64,000 nt of DNA from Xylophilus sp. GOD-11R. GTDB taxonomy: Bacteria; Pseudomonadota; Gammaproteobacteria; Burkholderiales; Burkholderiaceae_C. Under the pieces are notes generated by a model. That model had not been told where the DNA came from. It did no database searches and saw only the letters and a list, made by a program, of their open reading frames with translations. The stretch is taken from contig NZ_CP137854.1 of NCBI RefSeq assembly GCF_033546935.1, positions 4,402,001 through 4,466,000 on the forward strand, read 5' to 3'. The position numbers were made by a program, and so were the translations under genes. Shown piece by piece: positions 25,881 to 34,135 of this stretch (its first letter is position 1; each line of letters begins with the position of its first letter).

Positions 25881-26172
25881 TGCCCCTCGGCTTATTCACT
25901 CCGCTTCGCTGCGTGTAAACGCCATCCCCCGAGGGGAGGGCTTCGCCGAGTCCAGGGAAACCCTGGCCTGGCGAGCTAAGTGCCCCTCGGCTTTTTCACT
26001 TCGCTTTGCTACGTGTAAACGCCATCCCCCAGGGGGAGGGCTTCGCCGAGTCCAGGGAAACCCTGGCCTGGCGAGCTAAGTGCCCCTCGGCTTTTTCACT
26101 TCGCTTTGCTACGTGTAAACGCCATCCCCCAGGGGGAGGGCTTCGCCGAGTCCAGGGAAACCCTGGCCTGGC
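25881..26172 (+). repeat. Three tandem copies of a 100-bp structured repeat after pilU
   Basis: Units start at 25881, 25981 and 26081, exactly 100 bp apart; units 2 and 3 are identical over about 90 bp and unit 1 differs at a few positions. Each starts TGCCCCTCGG and contains a perfect hairpin CCAGGG-AAA-CCCTGG and, in units 2 and 3, a second CCCCC/GGGGG palindrome. A CCCCTCGG fragment also abuts the pilU TAG stop (25862-25870). No coding sequence is evident. An inverted copy follows pldA at 27512-27602. Confidence 0.85.
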
Positions 26173-26185
26173 TCTACCGGGATAT

Positions 26186-26341
26186 GAGCGCTATCGAGAG
26201 GTTGCGCCGGCTGCTGACCGGGGGCAAGCGCTTTCGGGTGGTGGCGCCCGCTGCTGACTGGGGATGAGCGCCATCAGGGGACGGCGCTCGCGGCTGAATG
26301 GGGGAGCGCTATCGAGTCGTCTTCCTTGGCTAGCCGGGGTA
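26186..26341 (+). repeat. Degenerate 39-bp tandem repeats, four units
   Basis: Units begin near 26186, 26225, 26264 and 26304, each resembling GAGCGCTATCGAG followed by a GC-rich half ending CTG..GGGG. They directly follow the 100-bp repeats through the junction GGCTCTACCGGGATAT. The same junction and repeat type occur in inverted orientation at 27382-27500, downstream of pldA. Confidence 0.65.
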
Positions 26342-26373
26342 AATGGTTTCGAGGGCTGCGCTAAGCTCGGCGG

Positions 26374-27303
26374 ATGAGCACACTCAACTCCAAAACCTAC
26401 TCCGCAACGCCTGCCCGCACCGTCGCCTTTCTGGGGCTGGGTGTGATGGGCGGGCCGATGGCCGGGCATCTGGCGCTGGCCGGGCATCGGGTCACGGTCT
26501 TCAACCGCACCGCTTCCAAGGCCGAGGCCTGGGCGGCCGAATTCAGCGGCCAACATGCGCCTACGCCACGCGAGGCGGTGGCGGGTGCGGAGATCGTCTT
26601 CTGCTGCGTCGGCAACGACGACGACCTGCGCTCGGTGGTGCTGGGCAGTGTCGACGATGACGGCGGCCGGCGCGACGACGGGGCGCTGGCAGGCATGAAG
26701 CCGGGCACCATCTTCGTGGACCACACCACCGCGTCGGCCGACGTGGCGCGCGAGCTGTACGCGGCGGCCAAGGCCCTGGGTGTGCAGTTCGTCGACGCGC
26801 CGGTTTCGGGCGGACAGGCCGGCGCGCAGAACGGCGCGCTGACCGTGATGTGCGGCGGCGACGCCGATGCCTTCGCCGCCATGGAGCCGGTCGCCACCGC
26901 CTTCTCGCGTGCGGTCACCCTGATGGGCGAGGCCGGCGCCGGCCAGCTCACCAAGATGTGCAACCAGATCTGCATCGCCGGCATCGTGCAGGGCCTGTCC
27001 GAAGCCATCGCCTTCGGCCAGCGCGCGGGCCTGGACATGAAGCAGGCACTCGAGGTCATCGGCAAGGGCGCGGCGCAGAGCTGGCAGATGGACAACCGCG
27101 GCAAGACCATGGTGGACGGCAAGTTCGACTTCGGCTTCGCCGTCGACTGGATGCGCAAGGACCTGGGCCTGGTCCTCGACGAAGCCCGCCGCAACGGAGC
27201 CCGCGTCCCCGTCACCGCCCTGGTCGACCAGTTCTACGGCGACGTGCAACTCATGGGTGGCCAGCGCTGGGACACCTCGTCGCTGCTGAAGCGGCTGGGT
27301 TGA
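26374..27303 (+). CDS. GarR/3-hydroxyisobutyrate-dehydrogenase-family oxidoreductase
   Basis: This 309-residue protein is a beta-hydroxyacid dehydrogenase. The Rossmann motif FLGLGVMGGPMAGHLA (about residues 19-34) binds NAD(P). DAPVSGGQAGAQNG (about 141-154) is the substrate-binding signature, and the catalytic lysine lies in GQLTKMCNQ. It probably interconverts an acid such as tartronate semialdehyde/glycerate or 3-hydroxyisobutyrate; the family cannot be split further by eye. A short insertion (DDDGGRRDDG, about 98-107) precedes MKPGTIFVDHTT. The gene stands alone, boxed by repeat arrays on both sides. Confidence 0.9.
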   Translation: MSTLNSKTYSATPARTVAFLGLGVMGGPMAGHLALAGHRVTVFNRTASKAEAWAAEFSGQHAPTPREAVAGAEIVFCCVGNDDDLRSVVLGSVDDDGGRRDDGALAGMKPGTIFVDHTTASADVARELYAAAKALGVQFVDAPVSGGQAGAQNGALTVMCGGDADAFAAMEPVATAFSRAVTLMGEAGAGQLTKMCNQICIAGIVQGLSEAIAFGQRAGLDMKQALEVIGKGAAQSWQMDNRGKTMVDGKFDFGFAVDWMRKDLGLVLDEARRNGARVPVTALVDQFYGDVQLMGGQRWDTSSLLKRLG

Positions 27304-27381
27304 TTCCCGCCCAGGTGCCGCATCGCCCGCGCGGCGAAGCGGCCCCGCCGCCCGCGAATCGCACCACTGCCCGGTAGCGCT

Positions 27382-27500
27382 CGACCACGGACAGCATCGA
27401 GCACAACGCCCAATACCACCCGACCATGGCCAGCATCGGGCACAACGCCCGATACCGCCCAACCATGGCCCGCATCGAGCCGACGCCCGATAGCGCGCAT
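27382..27500 (-). repeat. Degenerate 39-bp tandem repeats (inverted), three units
   Basis: Units begin at 27382, 27421 and 27460 (39-bp period), each like CGACCATGGCCAGCATCGGG followed by a C-rich half. Read on the minus strand they follow the 100-bp copy that abuts pldA, in the same order and with the same junction (GGGATATGCGCGCTATCG) as the array after pilU. Confidence 0.65.
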
Positions 27501-27511
27501 ATCCCAGTAAA

Positions 27512-27602
27512 GCCACGCCAGGGTTCCCCTGGCGTAGGCGAAGCCTTCCCCTTGGTGGATGGCGTTTACACGCAGCGAAGCGGAGTGAAAAAGCCGAGGG
27601 GC
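27512..27602 (-). repeat. Single inverted copy of the 100-bp repeat abutting pldA
   Basis: On the minus strand this reads CCCCTCGGCTTTTTCACTCC onward and matches the three units after pilU. Its hairpin CGCCAGGG-TTC-CCCTGGCG (plus strand) keeps perfect pairing over 8 bp although the bases differ from the pilU copies, which suggests selection for the stem. It begins directly after the pldA TAG stop, just as CCCCTCGG follows the pilU TAG stop. Confidence 0.8.
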
Positions 27603-28921
27603 TAAAAATCCACTATGGAGAAGCCGACGCTCAGCACCGTGCGTTTGCGGTTGTAGTCGATCAGGCTGTCGCCGTAGCCGCTGAACAGCTGGGTATGAAA
27701 GCGCAGGCCGCTGTAGCTGTTGCCCTTGCCGTCGCCCAACGAGCGCAGCCACTCCAGGCGACCCGAGCCGCGCGCGTCGCCGCCGGGGGTGCCACGCACC
27801 GTGGCGATGAAGGTATTGCGGGTGCTCGGGTTCCAGGTGACGGCGACCTCGCCCCTGCCGATGTAGTTGGAGATGTAGGGGTTGTTGTCGTCGTTGGCCG
27901 CCTCGTGCAGCCGCTTCCAGATGCGGCCGGTCACGCTGAAGGTGTTGTCCTTCTCGAAGCCGGTCATCAGGTAGAAGCGGTTCCAGCTGCGCGACAGCGG
28001 GTCGCTCTGGCCGTTGGACTGGTGCACCAGCCCGGCGCCGCTGTAGCGCCATTTCCAACCGAAGGGCAGCGAGGCGGTCGTCGGATAGACGTAGATCATC
28101 TCCGGCTCGTAGTCGGTGCTGCGGAACGGACGCGACAGTCCGCTGTTGAAGAATTGCCAGTACGACTGCTGGCTGTAGGCCAGCCAGAGCGAGTCGCGCA
28201 GCGGCGAGTCGGGCGCGGTCAGCAGGCCGCTGGCCAGCTTGGTGCGCACCGACAGCTGCAGCCGCAGCTCCTGGCGACGGTAATCGCTGACCGTGGTGGA
28301 ACTGTTGTTCGGATTTTCCGAGGTCGGCTGCTGATTGACCGAGCTCGAGGTGATCGCCGACAGGCTGTTGGCGCGGAAACCGCGCAGGCTGAAAGTGGGG
28401 CACGACGTGCCGGACTCCAGCTCCCAAAAGCGTGACAGATCGGAGAACTGCCGGTCCTTGCAGCCCTGCTCCAGGCCGACGCCGATGATGCCGGTGGACG
28501 CGGTGGGCGTGGTGGCGGCGCCCTCGGGCGTGGCCGGTTGTGCGGTGGCCAGGGCGGCGGTCACGTCGGCCTTGATGGCGGATGCCGCGGCGCCGGGTGG
28601 CGGCGTGCTGGTCACGCTGGCGGCGGCGGCAGCCGAGCGCTGCTCCACCTGCTCGACCAGCACCTTCTGATTGGCGGCCCATTGGTCGAAGCAGGCCAGG
28701 CGGGCGTTGTTGGCGGTCAGGGCCTGGCACTGCTGCCAGGCGGTGACCGCCGCGGCCCGCTCCGAGGAAAGTTGCGACACCGGCGGCACCTTGCCGGCAG
28801 CCGGGCGCGCGGAGGATTGGGCGAATGCGCCGGGAGAGGCGAGCATCAGCAGCGTGCCGGCCGCCAGGCCTGCCGGGGCGCGCCAGCCAGGCCGCGCCGT
28901 CGTTGTCCGTTTCGAGCGCAT
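27602..28921 (-). CDS. pldA: Outer-membrane phospholipase A1
   Basis: This 439-residue outer-membrane protein hydrolyses phospholipids that have reached the outer leaflet. A signal peptide (about residues 1-34, ending GAFAQ) is followed by a roughly 110-residue Ala/Thr/Pro-rich segment with one CxxC-like pair, then a 12-strand barrel domain (about 150-439). The catalytic stretch HQSNGQSDPLSRSWNR places His300, Ser302 and Asn314 with exactly the spacing of E. coli OMPLA (His142, Ser144, Asn156). The protein ends in phenylalanine (FSIVDF), the usual outer-membrane sorting end. The ATG at 28921 gives a clean signal peptide; an ATG at 28996 is less likely. Confidence 0.94.
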   Translation of the reverse strand: MRSKRTTTARPGWRAPAGLAAGTLLMLASPGAFAQSSARPAAGKVPPVSQLSSERAAAVTAWQQCQALTANNARLACFDQWAANQKVLVEQVEQRSAAAAASVTSTPPPGAAASAIKADVTAALATAQPATPEGAATTPTASTGIIGVGLEQGCKDRQFSDLSRFWELESGTSCPTFSLRGFRANSLSAITSSSVNQQPTSENPNNSSTTVSDYRRQELRLQLSVRTKLASGLLTAPDSPLRDSLWLAYSQQSYWQFFNSGLSRPFRSTDYEPEMIYVYPTTASLPFGWKWRYSGAGLVHQSNGQSDPLSRSWNRFYLMTGFEKDNTFSVTGRIWKRLHEAANDDNNPYISNYIGRGEVAVTWNPSTRNTFIATVRGTPGGDARGSGRLEWLRSLGDGKGNSYSGLRFHTQLFSGYGDSLIDYNRKRTVLSVGFSIVDF

Positions 28922-29048
28922 CGATCGGGCTTTCAAAAGGAAAAGTAAGGGGTGTAAGCGATTGATCGCGATGCTAAGCGCGCGTCGATCGCTCACCTGT
29001 CAGAAACCGGCGCAATTTGCGCGCCATGGCCGCAGAACCACGTTTTTA

Positions 29049-31118
29049 TCAGGGCTTGGCCGGCGCGGCGGAGGCTTCGGCCCGCTTGGCGAACTCCGCA
29101 CGAAGGGCGCGCAGCTTTTCGCGCGGGTCCTCGCGCACCGTGTTGCGGTCTAGCGCCATTTCGGCGATGAAGCGGCTGGGCTTGGCTGCGACCATCTCCC
29201 GGCCCTTCTTGCGCCGCTTGGTCCAGCTCACCGCCAGGCTGCGTTGCGCGCGGGTAATGCCCACATACATGAGGCGGCGCTCTTCCTCCAGCCGCTGGGT
29301 GGTTTCGGCGCTCACCACCTGCTGGCGGCCGCCGTCGTCGTCGAGCTTGAAGGGCAACAAGCCTTCGGTGACGCCGACCAGCATCACGTGCGGCCACTCC
29401 AGGCCCTTGGAGGCGTGGAGCGTGGAGAGCGTGACGACGTCCTGGTCCTTCTCGCGTTCACTGATGGTGGACAGCAGCGACACCGTCTGCACCACCTCCA
29501 GCAGCGTCTTGGTCTCGCTGGCGATGTTGGCGCCGGAGGCGTCGTCGATGATGCCGCCGCAGCGCTGCGCCATCCAGTCGATGAAATCGAGCACGTTGCT
29601 CCAGCGCGCGGCCGCGACCTTGTCGCTGTCCTCGCCGTCGAGCAGGTGTTGTTCGTAGCCGATCTCCTTGAGCCACTCCAGCAGGAAGACCTTGGCGTCC
29701 TCGGCGCCCACGGTGCGGCGGGCGCGGTACTCCAGGTCGTTGATGTAGCGGCCGAACTCGTGGAGCTGCTGCAGGGCGCGGTCGGGCATGAGCGCGGCGA
29801 GCGAGGACGAGAACAGCGAGGCGAACAGGCTGAGCTTGTAGCTGGCGCCGTATTCGCCGAGCTTGCCCAGCGTGGTGTGGCCGATGCCGCGCTTGGGCGT
29901 GGTCACCGAGCGCAGAAACGCCGGATCGTCGTCATTGTTGACCCACAGGCGCAGCCAGGCGCAGAGGTCGCGGATCTCGGCGCGGTCGAAGAAGCCGGTG
30001 CCGCCCGACACCTTGTAGGGAATGTTGGCTCGGCGCAGCGCCTTCTCGAAGGGCTTGGCCATGTGGTTGGCGCGATAGAGCACCGCGAAGCTGCGCCACT
30101 CCTTGTGCTGGGAGGTCTCGCGCAGGCTCTGGATGCGCGCCACCGCACGGTCGGCCTCGTGCTCCTCGCTGTCGGCATCGACCACCCGCACCGGCTCGCC
30201 TTCGCCGAGTTCGGAGAACAGCGTCTTGGGAAACAGCTTGGGATTGGGCTGGATGACGTTGTTGGCCGCCCGCAGGATCGCGCTGGTGGAGCGGTAGTTC
30301 TGCTCGAGCTTGATCACCTTGAGCGTGGGGTAGTCGACCGGCAGCTTCTTGAGGTTGTCGAGCGTGGCGCCGCGCCAGCCATAGATGGATTGGTCGTCGT
30401 CGCCCACCGCGGTGAACCGGCCGCGATCGCCCACCAGCAGCTTGAGCAGCTCGTACTGGGTGGCGTTGGTGTCCTGGTATTCGTCGACCAGCACATGGCC
30501 GAGCGCCTTCTGCCACTTCTCGCGCACTTCCGGGAAGTCGCGCAGCAGCTTCAGCGGCATGCCGATCAGGTCGTCGAAGTCGACGCTCTGGTAGGCGGTG
30601 AGGCGCTCTTCGTAGCGCTCCATCACCTTGGCGATGATGCGTTCGTTGTCGTCGGCGGCCACCTGCAGCGCGGCGGCGCTGTCCAGGCCCATGTTCTTCC
30701 ACTTGCTGATGGTCCACTGCCAAATGCGCGCCGTGGCCGCGTCGACGGTGCCGCCGGCGGCGTCCTTGATGATGCCGACCACGTCGTCGGCGTCGAGGAT
30801 GCTGAACTGGGCCTTGAGTCCCAGCACCTTGCCGTCTTCGCGCATCAGCCGCACGCCCAGCGCGTGGAAGGTGCATACCGCCACCTCCTTGGCCTGCTTG
30901 CCGATGATGTGGCGGGCGCGCTCGCGCATCTCGCTGGCGGCCTTGTTGGTGAAGGTGATGGCGGCGATGCGCTTGGGTTCGAGCCCGGCCTGGATCAGCC
31001 GGCCGATCTTCATGGTGATGACGCGCGTCTTGCCGGAACCGGCGCCAGCGAGCACGAGGCAGGGCCCGTGCAGATAGTTGACGGCTTCCTGCTGGGCGAG
31101 ATTGAGACCGGCGGACAT
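29049..31118 (-). CDS. rep: Rep-type UvrD/PcrA-family ATP-dependent DNA helicase
   Basis: This 689-residue superfamily 1 helicase moves 3'-5' on single-stranded DNA and helps replication restart. Motifs are LAGAGSGKTRVIT (I), AITFTNKAASEMRERA (Ia), VLVDEYQDTNATQYE (II), VGDDDQSIYGWRGA (III), EQNYRST (IV), TLHASKGLEW (V) and LMYVGITRAQRSL (VI). The NLAQQEAVNYLHGPCLVLAG start is typical of Rep. The ATG at 31118 was chosen because the preceding in-frame residues are not helicase-like. The C-terminus is short compared with UvrD, favouring Rep. Confidence 0.94.
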   Translation of the reverse strand: MSAGLNLAQQEAVNYLHGPCLVLAGAGSGKTRVITMKIGRLIQAGLEPKRIAAITFTNKAASEMRERARHIIGKQAKEVAVCTFHALGVRLMREDGKVLGLKAQFSILDADDVVGIIKDAAGGTVDAATARIWQWTISKWKNMGLDSAAALQVAADDNERIIAKVMERYEERLTAYQSVDFDDLIGMPLKLLRDFPEVREKWQKALGHVLVDEYQDTNATQYELLKLLVGDRGRFTAVGDDDQSIYGWRGATLDNLKKLPVDYPTLKVIKLEQNYRSTSAILRAANNVIQPNPKLFPKTLFSELGEGEPVRVVDADSEEHEADRAVARIQSLRETSQHKEWRSFAVLYRANHMAKPFEKALRRANIPYKVSGGTGFFDRAEIRDLCAWLRLWVNNDDDPAFLRSVTTPKRGIGHTTLGKLGEYGASYKLSLFASLFSSSLAALMPDRALQQLHEFGRYINDLEYRARRTVGAEDAKVFLLEWLKEIGYEQHLLDGEDSDKVAAARWSNVLDFIDWMAQRCGGIIDDASGANIASETKTLLEVVQTVSLLSTISEREKDQDVVTLSTLHASKGLEWPHVMLVGVTEGLLPFKLDDDGGRQQVVSAETTQRLEEERRLMYVGITRAQRSLAVSWTKRRKKGREMVAAKPSRFIAEMALDRNTVREDPREKLRALRAEFAKRAEASAAPAKP

Positions 31119-31287
31119 GGGAGAACGAAACGCGAGAAGAGCCCGAAAAAGGCGAAAAAAGAGAGTGGCGCGGGCGCGGCGGGGGTCGGCCGCTGGGCGG
31201 ACGACGCGGGCCGAATGCCGCAGCGTGCCGCTCGCCGGGCGCAGCCGGTCATGATAACGGTCCGCCCGCTGCCTCCTTCCCGTCGCC

Positions 31288-32244
31288 GTGTCTTCCGTCT
31301 TCGCCGTCACCTTCCCCTTTTTCGCGCTGGTACTCGTCGGCTACCTCGCCGCCCGCCGGGGCGTGCTGTCGATTACCGCCATTCCGGGCCTCAACGCCTT
31401 CGTGCTGTATTTCGCGCTGCCCTGCATGCTGTTTCGCTTCGGCGCCGGCGCGCCGCTGTCCCAACTGCTCGACCCGCGCCCGGCCGCGGTCTACCTCGGC
31501 GCCGGCGCGGTGATGGTGGCGTTGGCGATCTGGTACGCGCGGCGCGGCGGCTGGGGCTGGAACGACGCGGCCTTCGGCGCGCTGGTCACCGCCTTTCCCA
31601 ACACCGGCTTCATGGGCGTGCCGCTGATCGTCGCCCTGCTCTCGCAGGCCGCGGCCGGCCCGGTGGTGCAGGTGATGGCCATCGACATGGTGATCACCAG
31701 CTCGGTCTGCATCGCGCTGTCGCGGCTCGACGGCGCCGGTGCCCACGGCGCGGCCATGGCGCTGCGGCAGGCGCTGCGCGGCATGGCGGTCAACCCGTTG
31801 CCCTGGGCGGTGCTGCTCGGCGGACTGGCATCGGCGACCGGGCTGCGGCTGCCGGGGCCGGTCGACCAGACCCTGGCGCTGCTCGGCAACGCCGCGCCGC
31901 CGGTGGCGCTATTCACCATCGGTGCAGTGCTGGCACGCTCGCAGATGGGCCACGACACCGCCGTCGCCTGGCCGGCCTACCTGCCGCTGGCCATCGCCAA
32001 GCTGGTGCTGCACCCGGCGCTGGTGCTGGCCGGCGCCTGGCTGGCGGGCGCAGCCGGGGCGACGTTGCCGCCGGTGGCGCGGGCGGCCATCGTGCTGGTC
32101 GCCGCGCTGCCGTCGGCGAGCAACGTGGCGGTGCTGTCCGAGCGCTTCGGCGCCCACAACGGTCGCATCGCACGGATCATCATGGTGTCGACCTTGCTCG
32201 CGTTTCTGAGCTTTTCTGTCGCCGTCGCGCTGGTCACCGGCTGA
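31288..32244 (+). CDS. AEC (auxin efflux carrier) family transporter
   Basis: This 318-residue protein has about ten hydrophobic segments and the AEC/PIN fold of two inverted halves. The first half contains NAFVLYFALPCMLFRFGAG, with the conserved proline-containing helix break, and FPNTGFMGVPL. The second half includes LVAALPSASNVAVLSERFG. Bacterial AEC members export or import organic acids such as malate or malonate. The start codon is GTG at 31288. The gene diverges from rep across a 169-bp gap. Substrate unknown. Confidence 0.88.
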   Translation: MSSVFAVTFPFFALVLVGYLAARRGVLSITAIPGLNAFVLYFALPCMLFRFGAGAPLSQLLDPRPAAVYLGAGAVMVALAIWYARRGGWGWNDAAFGALVTAFPNTGFMGVPLIVALLSQAAAGPVVQVMAIDMVITSSVCIALSRLDGAGAHGAAMALRQALRGMAVNPLPWAVLLGGLASATGLRLPGPVDQTLALLGNAAPPVALFTIGAVLARSQMGHDTAVAWPAYLPLAIAKLVLHPALVLAGAWLAGAAGATLPPVARAAIVLVAALPSASNVAVLSERFGAHNGRIARIIMVSTLLAFLSFSVAVALVTG

Positions 32245-32401
32245 CCGGATGCCCGCCGCCGGCTGTCGTCCGACGGGCGCGGGGCTTCGTCATTCAAAAG
32301 CGGGGTTCCGTCGCAAAGTCGGGCCATGCGGTGCGCGTATTCCTAGGATCGCCGACGCCGTTCGAACAGGAACGGCGTCAATACATCCAAAGATCGGTCT
32401 T

Positions 32402-32659
32402 ATGCGCAGCATGAATCTTGAGCAACTGCGAGCCACCGTCAGCGCCGGTGGTGTCGAAAACGTCACCTTGCGCGGCAGGGGCGACAGCTTCTTCGTCGAA
32501 ATCGCCACCCGCAGCGGCCAGCAGGCCACGCTGGCCCGGGTGCGCGGGCCGGAGCCGCGGTCCTTCATCAATCCACGCTCCGGGCTCGGCATGCTGCGCG
32601 AGGCCGGCGTGTTCAACGTGACGGTCGACCTGACCGATTGGGAACCGCTCAAGAAGTAG
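32402..32659 (+). CDS. Small conserved protein, possibly ParC-family partition-associated
   Basis: This 85-residue soluble protein begins MRSMNLEQLRATVSAGGVEN, contains FFVEIATRSGQQATLARVRG and ends LTDWEPLKK. The pattern LEQLRATVSAGG followed by an IATRSG strand and a PRSFINPRSGL turn resembles small proteins labelled ParC-family partition-associated on integrative elements, a resemblance recalled from memory and not tested. An internal ATG at 32411 is an alternative start. The 157-bp gap before it and 112-bp gap after it suggest an independent unit. Function unknown. Confidence 0.7.
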   Translation: MRSMNLEQLRATVSAGGVENVTLRGRGDSFFVEIATRSGQQATLARVRGPEPRSFINPRSGLGMLREAGVFNVTVDLTDWEPLKK

Positions 32660-32771
32660 CCTCGCCGCGCTCGCCACGGTCGGGCATGCCAAGCATTCGA
32701 AGAATGCGCCGCAACCCTTTGCCGCAACTTGGCTTATTCCTTCAGGGCCGCCGCCGGTATCATCGCGGCCC

Positions 32772-33365
32772 ATGCTCGAACAACGCATCCAGCAGCACTT
32801 CATCGACAGCGCGGACCTGAACTACCAGGCGTCCGAAGCGCTGGGAGTGCCCATCGCCCAGGCCGTGCAGGCCGTGGTCGCCTGCATCACCGGCGGTGGC
32901 AAGACGCTCGCCTGCGGCAACGGCGCCTCCGCCGCCCTGGCCCAGACCCTGGCCGCCCACTTCGTCGGCGGCTTCGAGCGCGACCGTCCCGAGCTCGCCG
33001 CCCTTACGCTCACCCTCGACGGCACCCTGCTCACCACCGCCGGCCTCGATCCCGACCCGGCCGTCGTCTTCGCCCGCCAGGTGCGCGCGCTCGGCCATGC
33101 CGGCGACGTGCTCGTCGTGCTGTCGGCCGGCGGCAACTGCGGCAACGTCATTGGCGCCATCGCCGCCGCGCACGAGCGCGACATGACCGTGGTCGCGCTG
33201 ACCGGCCGCCACGGCGGCCGCATCGCCGGCATGCTGCGCGAGACCGACGTCCACATCGGCGTACCGCACGACCGCGTGGCACGCGTCCACGAAGTCCACC
33301 TTTTGGCCCTTCACTGCATCTGCGACGGCGTGGATGCACAACTTCTCGGCGACCAGGAGTCCTGA
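32772..33365 (+). CDS. diaA: SIS-domain protein DiaA (GmhA-like)
   Basis: This 197-residue SIS-domain protein is close to phosphoheptose isomerase and to DiaA, the DnaA-binding initiator-associated protein. ACGNGASAALAQTLAAHFVG (about residues 47-66) and VLSAGGNCGNVIGAI (about 116-130) form the sugar-phosphate loop region. Next comes dolP (1 bp), the same order as diaA-yraP in E. coli, which favours DiaA over a lipopolysaccharide enzyme. No heptose-synthesis gene is nearby. Confidence 0.85.
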   Translation: MLEQRIQQHFIDSADLNYQASEALGVPIAQAVQAVVACITGGGKTLACGNGASAALAQTLAAHFVGGFERDRPELAALTLTLDGTLLTTAGLDPDPAVVFARQVRALGHAGDVLVVLSAGGNCGNVIGAIAAAHERDMTVVALTGRHGGRIAGMLRETDVHIGVPHDRVARVHEVHLLALHCICDGVDAQLLGDQES

Positions 33366-33366
33366 C

Positions 33367-34122
33367 ATGAACCAGCGTTTTTCCTTCTTCGACCAGGCCG
33401 TGGCGGTCTCCCGCCTGCGCCTGCCGGCCGCCGTGCTCGCCGCCGGTGCCCTGCTGTCGGGCCTCAGCGGCTGCGTGCCGCTGGTGGTGGGCGGCGCCAT
33501 GGCAGGCACCAGCGCGGTGGTCGTCGACCGCCGCACCGCCGGCACCCAACTCGAGGACGAATCGATCGAGCAACGCGCCGCGAGCGCCGTGCGCACCAAT
33601 TTCGCGGACCGGGTCCACGTCAACATCACCAGCTTCAACCGCCAACTGCTGTTGACCGGCGAAGTGCCGACCGCGCAGGACAAGGAACGGGTCGAGCAAT
33701 ACGTGGCGCGGGTGGAAAACGTGCGCAATGTGGTCAACGCGCTCGACGTGATGCCGGCCAGCGGCCTCACCGACCGCTCTCGCGACACCTTCATCACCAC
33801 CAAGGTCAAGGCGAGCTTCGTCGATGCCAAGGACCTGGTCTCCAGCGCCTTCAAGGTCGTCACCGAACGCGGTGTCGTCTACCTGATGGGCCGGGTGAGC
33901 AAGCGTGAAGCCGATCGCTCGGCCGAGATCGCCCGCGGCGTTTCGGGCGTGGTGAAGGTGGTGCGCGTCTACGAACTGATCAGCGAGCAGGAACTCGCCG
34001 ACATCGGCCGCCAGCAGCCGCCGGCCACTGGCACCTCCAATACGGCGCCGGCCGCCGCGCCCGCACCGGCACCCGCTGCGGCACCGGCCGACAGCGGCGC
34101 CGTCGTCACCCCGGTCCGCTGA
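33367..34122 (+). CDS. dolP: BON-domain outer-membrane lipoprotein DolP (YraP)
   Basis: This 251-residue lipoprotein has a signal peptide ending in the lipobox LSGC (Cys about residue 37), followed by VPLVVGGAMAGTSAVVVDRR. Two BON domains follow, at about 60-125 (ITSFNRQLLLTGEVPTAQDK) and 135-205 (VVTERGVVYLMGRVSKREAD). A disordered Ala/Pro-rich tail of about 35 residues is unusual compared with E. coli DolP. DolP binds anionic phospholipids and supports outer-membrane integrity. It follows diaA with a 1-bp gap. Confidence 0.93.
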   Translation: MNQRFSFFDQAVAVSRLRLPAAVLAAGALLSGLSGCVPLVVGGAMAGTSAVVVDRRTAGTQLEDESIEQRAASAVRTNFADRVHVNITSFNRQLLLTGEVPTAQDKERVEQYVARVENVRNVVNALDVMPASGLTDRSRDTFITTKVKASFVDAKDLVSSAFKVVTERGVVYLMGRVSKREADRSAEIARGVSGVVKVVRVYELISEQELADIGRQQPPATGTSNTAPAAAPAPAPAAAPADSGAVVTPVR

Positions 34123-34135
34123 GCACGCGGCCGAT

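Noticed and set aside
25881..26172. Possible CRISPR array
   Set aside because: Units are contiguous 100-bp repeats with no unique spacers, the repeat is far too long, and no cas gene is present.
25865..27602. Composite transposon or insertion-sequence pair around the garR-type gene
   Set aside because: No transposase frame, no terminal inverted repeats with target duplication were seen. The orientation of both arrays is explained better by each following the stop codon of its own upstream gene.
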